Source: Bacillota bacterium (GTDB lineage: Bacteria; Bacillota_E; Sulfobacillia; Sulfobacillales; Sulfobacillaceae). Taken from it: a stretch of 7,039 nt of DNA. Position 1 is the first letter of the stretch. Each line of letters opens with the position of its first letter. The notes below the pieces were generated by a model, which saw only the letters and a list, made by a program, of their open reading frames with translations, did not search any database and had not been told where the DNA came from. The stretch is taken from positions 1-7,039 of the forward strand of contig JAKAAL010000207.1 in NCBI GenBank assembly GCA_021802375.1. Direction: 5' to 3'. The translations under genes and the position numbers were made by a program. Of this stretch, positions 1 through 5,181 are shown in pieces.

Positions 1-76
1 CGTTTGAGGTTCGGATGCCAAGAGGTTCAAAAGCTCGGAGTTAACCGGCAAGTGTGGGCCGGTTCCCACCAACACC
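1..76 (-). repeat. Left arm of a 76-bp perfect inverted repeat (chimeric end)
   Basis: The reverse complement of 1-76 is identical to 2010-2085. The match runs to the first base of the window and breaks at 77 (A on the minus strand against T at 2009). The copied segment is internal hydrolase coding sequence. At the junction the Pol I and hydrolase reading frames happen to be in phase, so no stop codon flags the error. It is most likely a fold-back or template-switch join rather than a biological repeat. Confidence 0.95.
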
Positions 77-1674
77 TTCTCCACTAAAGGATGTAATGGG
101 GCTAATTGCTCTAGGGTTTCGGCATCCGTCGAGAATCCTGTTTTGGTTTTCTTAAGGGCGGGTAAGTTTAATTGGTTGAATAGAATGTCCCCGAGTTGCG
201 ACGGGGAATTAATGTTAAACTCGCGTCCAGCTAAATCATAAATTTCTTCGGAGAGCTTGGCGATGGCCTTTTCGAGCTCTTGCCCCAAAGATTCTAAGCG
301 TTCTCGATCGACCGAAATCCCGGTGGACTCCATCCGAGCTAACACGGCCATGAGGGGTAACTCCACAGTCCGATAGAGATCTTCTAGTTCTTTCCCTAAA
401 ATTTCTTGCCGTTGCTCATCGACCATCGCCTCGATGACAGCAAGCCTGGTACCCACGTCCGAGATCTCATAGCCACGGGATCCGGCGACGTCGTCGAGTT
501 CATACTTACCGGATTCTGCGTTGAGCAAATAAGCTTGGATTTTCCCATCCTCGACCACGCTCAGTTCGGGATTGCCCCGCCTATCACGTTGCCTGAGCAC
601 CTCTTTGCCGCCCCAAGCCACCACCTTTAGTGGGGTCGAGAGGTCTTCCCACTGTACCTCCGCGTAAATCCGACTCTCGGTATCCAAAATCCAGAGTGTC
701 TGGTTCGGCTCCATCCACAGTACATAGGAGCCATCGACGTCCAGCGGTCCTAGAATGCCCTTTGTCACGGATAAGGTGGTCTTGTTGGAATTCTTTGCCG
801 GAGAAACCGCTACGGATGGCGCCAATCGCCGGCGGAGACTAGCCAGCTGATAGCGATCTAATAGCCCGATGACATCCCGCGTCGCTTCGACCTGAAATGG
901 CTCGGCTACGGTAGGCCAGCTAATTGGGGCGTTGACCACGATTGTGGCCAAATCCCGTGAGGTTCTCGCTTCATCTTCATGCCCGATCAATAAATTGCGC
1001 CATCGCGTATTGGTAACTTGGGACAGGTTTTCCAAGAGTCGATCCAGCGAGCCAAATTGTTCCAGGAGCGCTTGAGCAGACTTGGGCCCAATCCCAGCTA
1101 CCCCGGGAATATTATCAGAACTATCCCCCATCAGGCCCTTGAGGTCGGGCACTTGTCCCGGATCGACCCCCATTTTTTGGCGCACCCGGTCTCTATCCAT
1201 ACGGTCCACGTCGGTACCGGTGCGTGCGGTGAGCAACACCGTGATGTGGTCATCGACCAATTGCAACAGATCGCGATCCCCCGTCATAATTTCTGTCCTG
1301 TAGTGTCGTTCCCGACCCATCTCGGCCAGCGTGCCCAAAATATCGTCCGCCTCGAATCCGGGAACGGAAAGCACCGGAATGTGCAACGCGGCAAGAATTT
1401 CCTGGACCACACTGACCTGGGGGCGAAAGTCTTCGGGAGTCTCTTGTCGAGTGCCTTTATATGCGGCGTACTGCTCATGCCGAAATGTTTTCGCCGGGGC
1501 ATCAAATGCGACGATCAGTCGATCCGGCCGCTCGTTATCAGCCACCTTAAACAACATGCTAAAAAATCCGTGGACGGCGCCGGTCGGTACCCCATCTTGA
1601 GTGGTTAAGGGGGGTAACGCATGATACGCCCGGAATAAGAGGCTATGTCCGTCAATCAGCAACTGGCTTGCCAT
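1..1674 (-). CDS. polA: DNA polymerase I, N-terminal part (partial, chimeric end)
   Basis: The start ATG at 1674 follows AAGGAG (1684-1689) with a 9-base spacer. The frame is open for 558 codons to the window edge, while Pol I is usually about 870-890 residues. Residues 1-260 are the 5'-3' flap nuclease: IDGHSLLFRAYHAL with Asp8, AFDAP with Asp58, E108-A-D110-D111, GD133RD135 and MGD184SSD187N followed by the helix-hairpin-helix GIGPKSA. Residues about 300-420 correspond to the 3'-5' exonuclease fold, but the acidic DEDD residues are missing (YVLWMEP where FDTE is expected), so proofreading is probably absent, as in Bacillus-type enzymes. The polymerase domain begins at about 430 (RMESTGISVD, NINSPSQL, KKTKTGFSTDAE). 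The role is Okazaki primer removal and repair synthesis. After Lys533 the protein reads VLVGTGPHLPVN, which belongs to the hydrolase encoded at 1756-2430, so residues from about 534-537 onward are not Pol I. The palm and catalytic aspartates lie outside the window. Confidence 0.95.
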   Translation of the reverse strand, partial: MASQLLIDGHSLLFRAYHALPPLTTQDGVPTGAVHGFFSMLFKVADNERPDRLIVAFDAPAKTFRHEQYAAYKGTRQETPEDFRPQVSVVQEILAALHIPVLSVPGFEADDILGTLAEMGRERHYRTEIMTGDRDLLQLVDDHITVLLTARTGTDVDRMDRDRVRQKMGVDPGQVPDLKGLMGDSSDNIPGVAGIGPKSAQALLEQFGSLDRLLENLSQVTNTRWRNLLIGHEDEARTSRDLATIVVNAPISWPTVAEPFQVEATRDVIGLLDRYQLASLRRRLAPSVAVSPAKNSNKTTLSVTKGILGPLDVDGSYVLWMEPNQTLWILDTESRIYAEVQWEDLSTPLKVVAWGGKEVLRQRDRRGNPELSVVEDGKIQAYLLNAESGKYELDDVAGSRGYEISDVGTRLAVIEAMVDEQRQEILGKELEDLYRTVELPLMAVLARMESTGISVDRERLESLGQELEKAIAKLSEEIYDLAGREFNINSPSQLGDILFNQLNLPALKKTKTGFSTDAETLEQLAPLHPLVEKVLVGTGPHLPVNSELLNLLASEPQT

Positions 1675-1692
1675 CGTGGAGGGCTCCTTCAA

Positions 1693-1722
1693 TGATATAG
1701 TCTATGGTAGCAAGAAATACAA
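1693..1722. promoter_or_regulatory. Probable overlapping divergent promoters, polA and hydrolase
   Basis: On the plus strand there is an extended -10 (TGATATAGT, 1693-1701) without a good -35 at 1673-1678; it would start hydrolase mRNA near 1708. On the minus strand TTGTAT (1717-1722) lies 17 bases from TATATC (1694-1699), which would serve polA. The two -10 elements overlap. Both are weak matches, and the call rests mainly on their position between two divergent genes that each have a good ribosome-binding site. Confidence 0.3.
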
Positions 1723-1755
1723 GGTTCAACAAGAATCAGTAAAGGAGTGTATGTT

Positions 1756-2430
1756 TTGACGCACTGGACCTTTCTCCATGGGGCAGCATCCAATCATCGG
1801 ACCTGGTCTCGCCAACATCGGCTTGCAATGGAAAAATGGGTACCCGATCTGCCGACCCTAAACCACACCACGCCGGCCCATCTCATTAACCAATTGGCCG
1901 ACTGGTGCGCATCCTCGCTCCTCGAGCCCAGCGTCGTGGTGGGGCATTCCATGGGGGGCGCCATCGCCCAAACCATGGCCCTGAACCATCCGGATCGGGT
2001 TTTAGCTTTGGTGTTGGTGGGAACCGGCCCACACTTGCCGGTTAACTCCGAGCTTTTGAACCTCTTGGCATCCGAACCTCAAACGGCCCTGGAAAAAATT
2101 ACACGGTGGTCACTGAGTCGATCGGCGGACCCCAGCTTGGTCGCGGCGAGTCTCGAAATGGCTAGCAGCGTCCCGGCCAGCCGGGCTCTTCAGGAGTTCA
2201 CGGCGTGCCAGTTCTTTGATGTCCGGCATCGTCTTGGTGACATAACTTGTCCGAAATTTGTGATCCGAGGGGCTGAAGATAAAATGACGCCCGAAGTGCT
2301 ATCCCGGTCGTTTATAGAGGCTTGGCCCGATACGCCCGTGTATACCATTCCCGATGCCGGCCATCTCATGATGCTCGAACAACCCGCATTATTTAATGAG
2401 GTGTTGGAGACGATAAGCAGACAAATATAA
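1756..2430 (+). CDS. Alpha/beta-hydrolase family protein
   Basis: This is a 224-residue serine hydrolase of the alpha/beta fold. The start is taken as TTG 1756, because AAAGGAG (1741-1747) sits 8 bases before it. The earlier in-frame GTG at 1747 overlaps that site, and ATG 1751 is in another frame with a stop two codons later. Visible motifs are the oxyanion-hole segment FLHGAASNH (residues 6-14), the nucleophile elbow GHSMGG with Ser65, GAEDKM with Asp175 and DAGHLM with His203, giving a complete Ser-Asp-His triad. There is no signal peptide, so it is cytoplasmic. The lid region (about 95-155) is short. The substrate cannot be read from sequence; esterase, lactonase and MenH/BioH-like roles are all possible. 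The gene lies 18 bases upstream of a membrane-protein gene and is probably co-transcribed with it. Bases 2010-2085 are the source of the inverted copy at the left window edge. Confidence 0.9.
   Translation: MTHWTFLHGAASNHRTWSRQHRLAMEKWVPDLPTLNHTTPAHLINQLADWCASSLLEPSVVVGHSMGGAIAQTMALNHPDRVLALVLVGTGPHLPVNSELLNLLASEPQTALEKITRWSLSRSADPSLVAASLEMASSVPASRALQEFTACQFFDVRHRLGDITCPKFVIRGAEDKMTPEVLSRSFIEAWPDTPVYTIPDAGHLMMLEQPALFNEVLETISRQI
2010..2085 (+). repeat. Right arm (native copy) of the 76-bp inverted repeat
   Basis: It is identical to the reverse complement of 1-76. Here it encodes VLVGTGPHLPVNSELL and onward, in its natural place after the hydrolase nucleophile elbow, so this copy is the original. 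Its first ten bases (GGTGTTGGTG) could be the microhomology that joined it to polA. Confidence 0.95.
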
Positions 2431-2448
2431 ATCGAGGAGAGCCTTTAG

Positions 2449-2736
2449 GTGGTAACTTTCGCCCAGCGGATGGCTAAAACCAGTCTCACGGCCTGCGCCT
2501 GGTCGGCTTTGGGTCTTGGGGCAGTTCTCGTTCTATTAGCGGCTGCGAACTTTCCTCGTATTCAGCCAACCATGGTGGGTGAGGGACTTCTCGGTGCTGG
2601 GCTCGCTTGGAGCCTACTGAGCCTAGCACGTCGAAAGCATGACCCGACTCACCCCGAGGATTCTTACTTCATAGCCATTCTAGTTACTACCGTAACCTGT
2701 GGCAGCGTCGCCTGGCTCATCTCGCTTCTCCGATAA
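2449..2736 (+). CDS. Small three-helix membrane protein, unknown function
   Basis: The protein has 95 residues and begins at GTG 2449, with GAGGAGA (2434-2440) 8 bases upstream. I do not recognise a family. Three hydrophobic segments are visible: about 13-33 (ACAWSALGLGAVLVLLAAA), 44-60 (GEGLLGAGLAWSLLSLA) and 73-92 (YFIAILVTTVTCGSVAWLIS). A basic RRKH sits after helix 2 and an acidic/His/Pro stretch (HDPTHPED) lies between helices 2 and 3. It is probably an inner-membrane protein without an enzymatic domain. It follows the hydrolase with an 18-base gap, which suggests one operon. Its TAA stop (2734-2736) overlaps the T-tract of the terminator that serves the convergent tRNA gene. Confidence 0.75.
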   Translation: MVTFAQRMAKTSLTACAWSALGLGAVLVLLAAANFPRIQPTMVGEGLLGAGLAWSLLSLARRKHDPTHPEDSYFIAILVTTVTCGSVAWLISLLR

Positions 2737-2765
2737 AAATGAGGAAAGTCCTGAGACTTTCCTCA
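2735..2765 (-). terminator. Intrinsic terminator of tRNA-Leu
   Basis: The perfect arms GAGGAAAGTC (2741-2750) and GACTTTCCTC (2755-2764) enclose a 4-base loop, and a T-A pair extends the stem to 11 bp. Read on the minus strand it ends in ATTTTT (2740-2735), directly downstream of the tRNA. On the plus strand the stem is followed by AAAAATTT, so it would be weak for the hydrolase operon. Confidence 0.8.
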
Positions 2766-2771
2766 AAAATT

Positions 2772-2859
2772 TGGTGCCGAAGGCCGGACTTGAACCGGCA
2801 CGTGGGATCACCACACGCGATTTTGAGTCGCGCGCGTCTGCCTATTCCGCCACTTCGGC
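2772..2859 (-). tRNA. tRNA-Leu (anticodon CAA)
   Basis: The 88-nt class II tRNA folds fully. The acceptor is GCCGAAG/CTTCGGC with discriminator A and an encoded CCA. The D stem is GCG/CGC, and the anticodon stem CGCGA/TCGCG has loop CTCAAAA (anticodon CAA, reading UUG). The long variable arm (GTGG/CCAC) is typical of leucine tRNA. The T arm is GCCGG-TTCAAGT-CCGGC. It is transcribed alone, with its own promoter and terminator, convergent to the hydrolase operon. No duplicated 3' end of the tRNA, which would mark an integrated element, is seen in the window. Confidence 0.97.
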
Positions 2860-2871
2860 AACGCCTCACGT

Positions 2872-2900
2872 AGTATACCATGGCCGTGTGGTTTGTTCAA
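2872..2900 (-). promoter_or_regulatory. Sigma-70/sigma-A promoter of tRNA-Leu
   Basis: On the minus strand TTGAAC (2895-2900) and TATACT (2872-2877) are separated by exactly 17 bases. This places the start near 2865, a few bases before the mature tRNA 5' end. It is the best promoter match in the window. Confidence 0.75.
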
Positions 2901-3348
2901 GGGCGCGTGTCAACACCACCCCAGACAATCATAGTTCGAGTTTCGCTCCGCGCATTCACAACAAATTTATGCTCTGCACAAAACGCCGAAACCCTTATGA
3001 AGACTGGTATTTTGGTGTAATTAGGCGTCAGCCAAATTACCCTAAAACGGAGTGCTATCATACGGCAGTCCCCGTCAGAAATCAAAAAGGTGTTCGATAA
3101 ACACCAGTATTCGATGTGATGCAGACCTTCAAGGTCATCTGACCTGCAGAACGACGGTCTTAACGTCTTGTCGCCCATGCTGTCGCAAAGGCCATGCATT
3201 GGCATTTATCGGGAAATTTCTGTAGTCTTTCGCCGCGGCACTTGCTCTACAGAGCGGCTAGAGGTAATGTTGCGAGTAGATTTGGTCGGCCTTAAGCGGT
3301 ATTCCCTTGCATCGGCTGACGGTACTTTCTGGAAAGCGGTGATGCCGT
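2901..3348. other. Intergenic region, no gene recognised
   Basis: No reading frame on either strand shows recognisable motifs. Visible structures are an imperfect hairpin with arms GTAATTAGGC (3017-3026) and GCCAAATTAC (3031-3040), 9 of 10 pairs with loop GTCA; a small hairpin GGTGTT/AACACC (3089-3094, 3100-3105); and two overlapping dyads, GACCTT-C-AAGGTC (3124-3136) and AGGTCA-TC-TGACCT (3132-3145). A weak promoter-like pair TTGCTC-17-TAATGT (3242-3270) faces the GGDEF gene. Confidence 0.5.
3124..3145. repeat. Overlapping GGTC dyads, possible operator
   Basis: GACCTT-C-AAGGTC (3124-3136) and AGGTCA-TC-TGACCT (3132-3145) share the central AGGTC. Both are perfect six-base dyads with 1- and 2-base spacers. 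They lie about 200 bases before the GGDEF gene, so a regulator site is possible, but nothing identifies the protein. Confidence 0.35.
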
Positions 3349-4293
3349 GTGTTTGCTTCCATTCCTCTAAGTGAGCTGGTGAGTCGACCGCTCGAAGAGC
3401 ATGCGAACAAGGTGTTAATGGTGTTAGCGGAGTTCCTTCGCATCAACACCCTCTTCGTCGCAGTGAACGATGGCACGACCAATGTGATTATTGCTAGTCG
3501 GAATCAAAGCACAATTCTTGTGGAGCCCGGGCATGCACCGCTGGCGGAGGCATACTGTCGGGTTGTTGTCGAGGATCGCCAATACGTTGAAATTCCCGAC
3601 ACCACTCACAACCGGCGGACGACCAATTTGCCCCCGACGCACCGACTCGGACCAACGACGTTCTTTGGCGTTCCTCTGGTTTTGCGCGACGGGCGCGTCG
3701 TCGGGACCTTATGTGGCATGGATACTGCGGGAGTGCGGGTCACATCACAGCAACGGATGTTGCTGGACACTATGGCGGAGTTCCTAGGATTCGTGTTTGA
3801 ACTGGAATGGCAGTCATACGCCGATGCCCTAACGGGACTTGGGAACCGTCGTTATATGGACTGGTTTTTGAACGAGGATTCGGTGGCAACAGAGACCAAG
3901 AGCGTCGTATTCTGTGATATGGATAATCTTAAGCCGATCAATGAGATGTGGGGTCACGCCGCAGGGGATCAAGCGATTCGATTGTTGGCCGACCAGTTGG
4001 AGCAGGTGTTCGGGAAGCACGGGTTGGTGTGCCGATCCGGTGGCGACGAGTTCGTGGTTCTCTTGCCCGGAACTCCCGGTCGGGATGCCTACGTCATGGC
4101 GCAGCAGGTTCACGAGGCGCTCCATCGAATGGTGTTGTCCGGAGCAGAAAACACCCCGGTGAGTATCACAATGGGCGTGGCGTCGACCGCCGATTCTGCC
4201 GTTGGATGGCGTGATGTCGTGCGTCGAGCGGACGCTGTGCTACTCGAGACGAAGCATGCGGACAAGGGGACCGTCGTATGGACCGTCATCTGA
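3349..4293 (+). CDS. GAF-GGDEF diguanylate cyclase
   Basis: The protein has 314 residues and makes c-di-GMP from two GTP. The start is GTG 3349, since an in-frame TGA ends at 3342. The ribosome-binding site is poor (GGAAAG, 12 bases away), so a later start (GTG 3379) is not excluded. Residues about 18-150 form a GAF sensor domain (FFGVPLVLRDGRVVGTLCGMD), with no transmembrane segment, so it senses a cytoplasmic signal. The cyclase domain runs from D159ALTGLGNRR to the end. Asp190 in DMDNLK (metal), Asn198 and Asp207 (guanine contacts by PleD alignment) and the intact SGGDEF (230-235) indicate activity. The allosteric I-site RxxD expected at 222-225 is GKHG, so canonical product inhibition should be absent. 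The C-terminal motif is divergent (ADAVLLETKHADKG instead of ADxALYxAKxxGRN). Its end overlaps a small convergent ORF by 8 bases. Confidence 0.93.
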   Translation: MFASIPLSELVSRPLEEHANKVLMVLAEFLRINTLFVAVNDGTTNVIIASRNQSTILVEPGHAPLAEAYCRVVVEDRQYVEIPDTTHNRRTTNLPPTHRLGPTTFFGVPLVLRDGRVVGTLCGMDTAGVRVTSQQRMLLDTMAEFLGFVFELEWQSYADALTGLGNRRYMDWFLNEDSVATETKSVVFCDMDNLKPINEMWGHAAGDQAIRLLADQLEQVFGKHGLVCRSGGDEFVVLLPGTPGRDAYVMAQQVHEALHRMVLSGAENTPVSITMGVASTADSAVGWRDVVRRADAVLLETKHADKGTVVWTVI

Positions 4294-4417
4294 TGTTATC
4301 AGCCGTCTGAGAGGCCTTACGGGATTCTACTGCAATTGGAGTTTCGGCAATGGCTGTGCTATTTGTCGACTTTTCGGCATTGAGAGCAAGTCCAAGAACA
4401 TGCTCAACGATGCGCAT
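4286..4417 (-). CDS. Small ORF or gene remnant, 43 residues, unknown
   Basis: The ORF begins at ATG 4417, with AAGAGGA (4429-4435) 11 bases upstream, and ends in TGA over the last bases of the GGDEF gene. The product starts MRIVEHVLGLALNAEK and is rich in Ala, Ser and Thr, with a balanced protein-like composition. The same frame is open 22 codons further upstream (RTQRVLGDFAKRKAKW) to a TAG, so it may instead be the C-terminal end of a decayed gene. Its start overlaps the stop of the small ORF upstream by 14 bases, compatible with translational coupling. I do not recognise a family. An ORF this short can arise by chance. Confidence 0.25.
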   Translation of the reverse strand: MRIVEHVLGLALNAEKSTNSTAIAETPIAVESRKASQTADNIR

Positions 4418-4514
4418 CCACTTCGCTTTCCTCTTTGCAAAGTCTCCAAGCACACGTTGTGTTCTCGTCAGGGCTATTTTTGTCTAATGACAGCTTAGCC
4501 TGCCGGTATGCCAA
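4404..4514 (-). CDS. Small ORF, 36 residues, good ribosome-binding site, unknown
   Basis: TTG 4514 is preceded by AAAGGA (4522-4527) with a 7-base spacer, as good a site as those of the real genes here. The product is hydrophilic (LAYRQAKLSLDKNSPDEN, then two cysteines in CAWRLC) and ends in TGA overlapping the start of the next small ORF. No domain or signal peptide is visible. Tandem small coupled ORFs would suit a small peptide system, but chance or decay is equally possible. Confidence 0.2.
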   Translation of the reverse strand: MAYRQAKLSLDKNSPDENTTCAWRLCKEESEVDAHR

Positions 4515-4546
4515 CCCCTAGTCCTTTCCGTAATATTTTGTCTATT
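4475..4546. repeat. Short AT-rich direct repeat, imperfect
   Basis: TATTTTTGTCTAATGA starting near 4475 and TATTTTGTCTATTAGA near 4534 are similar in sequence and orientation. They flank the start of the upstream small ORF. The role is unknown and chance is possible. Confidence 0.25.
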
Positions 4547-4619
4547 AGATCGAATAAATTTCCGTTTTTGATATGCAGAGTCTAAGTTTTAACCCCCGTT
4601 GGGGCACCTCGTGGCTGGC

Positions 4620-4675
4620 GAGCTATGCTATTTCACTATTTCATAGAATGCGAATAGCCGTGATAGCTCCTTTTT
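4620..4675 (+). terminator. Nested hairpin with T-run, probable terminator
   Basis: The 5' side GAGCTATGCTATT (4620-4632) pairs in two blocks: GCTATT with AATAGC (4653-4658) and GAGCTAT with ATAGCTC (4663-4669), leaving a 4-base bulge. A third mini-stem CTAT-TTC-ATAG lies in the loop. CTTTTT follows at 4670-4675 on the plus strand. It could end the GGDEF transcript, 330 bases after its stop, or an RNA from 4294-4620. Confidence 0.5.
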
Positions 4676-4739
4676 GATATAGACTACTCCCCGAGATGGG
4701 CGTTGCTCCCTGACATGACCTGTCGGTCACTGTACGCAA

Positions 4740-5130
4740 AGACACACGATAATCCCTGGCCGTCAAATAGACCAGCGTTATGTTCCCCGAACCGTCGGGA
4801 CCGAGGGGCTGATGCGTGCCAATACGCGTCTTCGGGCCACCACCGGCGCGCAACCTGGTGGTCCCGCATTCGCCGGTGCATTAATCCAGGCCTTGCCGGC
4901 TCCAGTGGCACTACCCAAAAGGGGTTAATTCATTTGGGCATAGGCTTGGCTGAAATGGCTGCCACTAGGCCATGGTCATCGGCTAAGGCGATTGGGATGA
5001 TTCCGCCGCAATAATCCCACACGCTCCGTCGCAAGAGGGGCGTGTAGCCGTGAGACGGTAAGTATGGCATTAGCGAAGGGGCTGGTGCTCGCGGGAATAT
5101 TGTTGGCCGCTAACGCTATTTGTCATCACT
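4740..5130 (+). pseudogene. Decayed MFS (DHA3-like) transporter fragment
   Basis: In the frame beginning at 4740 the translation contains YVPRTVGTEGLMRANTRLRA followed by TTGAQPGGPAFAGALIQALPAPVAL. This matches the conserved segment of DHA3-type exporters, where YLP..V....L..ANARL.AT....GPALAGALIQ.L.APVAL covers the loop before helix 5 and its Gly-Pro motif. The same frame continues through TAA 4926, FIWA, TAG 4941 and AWLKWLP (helix 6-like), then TGA 4998, and reaches MALAKGLVLAGILLAANAI (5064-5120), which fits helix 7. Spacing between these pieces agrees with an MFS protein. Three different in-frame stops rule out a working gene and make recoding unlikely. Both ends fade: the N-terminal helices are not found and the 3' end runs into the LysR gene tail. 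The family assignment is from memory of motifs, without a database check. Confidence 0.6.
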
Positions 5131-5181
5131 TCGGCTCACACAGCTGTCGTCAGATCCAGAGTTCGGGAGCATGGAATGCCA

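Noticed and set aside
1018..1608. 196-codon plus-strand open frame.
   Set aside because: It is the antisense shadow of the polA nuclease domain, whose motifs are complete on the minus strand.
1747..1755. GTG 1747 as hydrolase start.
   Set aside because: It overlaps the AAAGGAG ribosome-binding site, which is ideally placed for TTG 1756.
2741..2751. GAGGAAAGTCC, which resembles the conserved 5' block of bacterial RNase P RNA.
   Set aside because: It is one arm of a perfect terminator hairpin, and no other RNase P elements such as ACAGAAA occur nearby.
2772..2859. tRNA-Leu as an integration site for a mobile element.
   Set aside because: No second copy of the tRNA 3' end, no integrase and no element genes are present in the window.
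2699..3100. 133-codon plus-strand open frame.
   Set aside because: It runs antisense through the whole tRNA-Leu gene and shows no protein motif.
2897..3205. 102-codon minus-strand open frame in the region before the GGDEF gene.
   Set aside because: No ribosome-binding site evidence or recognisable motif; composition is irregular and it overlaps the tRNA promoter.
4833..4866. 10-bp stem CGGGCCACCA / TGGTGG-T-CCCG with 13-base loop, considered as structured RNA.
   Set aside because: It lies within the MFS remnant, where GC-rich Gly/Ala/Pro codons make such pairing likely; no companion structure was convincing.
4703..5014. 103-codon plus-strand open frame.
   Set aside because: It is out of frame with the MFS-like signature in the same region; its Arg/Ser/Trp-rich composition is typical of a shadow frame.
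5019..5058. Interleaved pairs ACACGC/GCGTGT and CCGTC/GACGG resembling a pseudoknot.
   Set aside because: Short stems of 6 and 5 bp inside the decayed gene; no known riboswitch signature and no downstream gene to control.
4930..5070. Minus-strand frame MPYLPSHGYTPLLRR... of 46 codons.
   Set aside because: No ribosome-binding site, and the plus-strand MFS remnant explains the same bases better.
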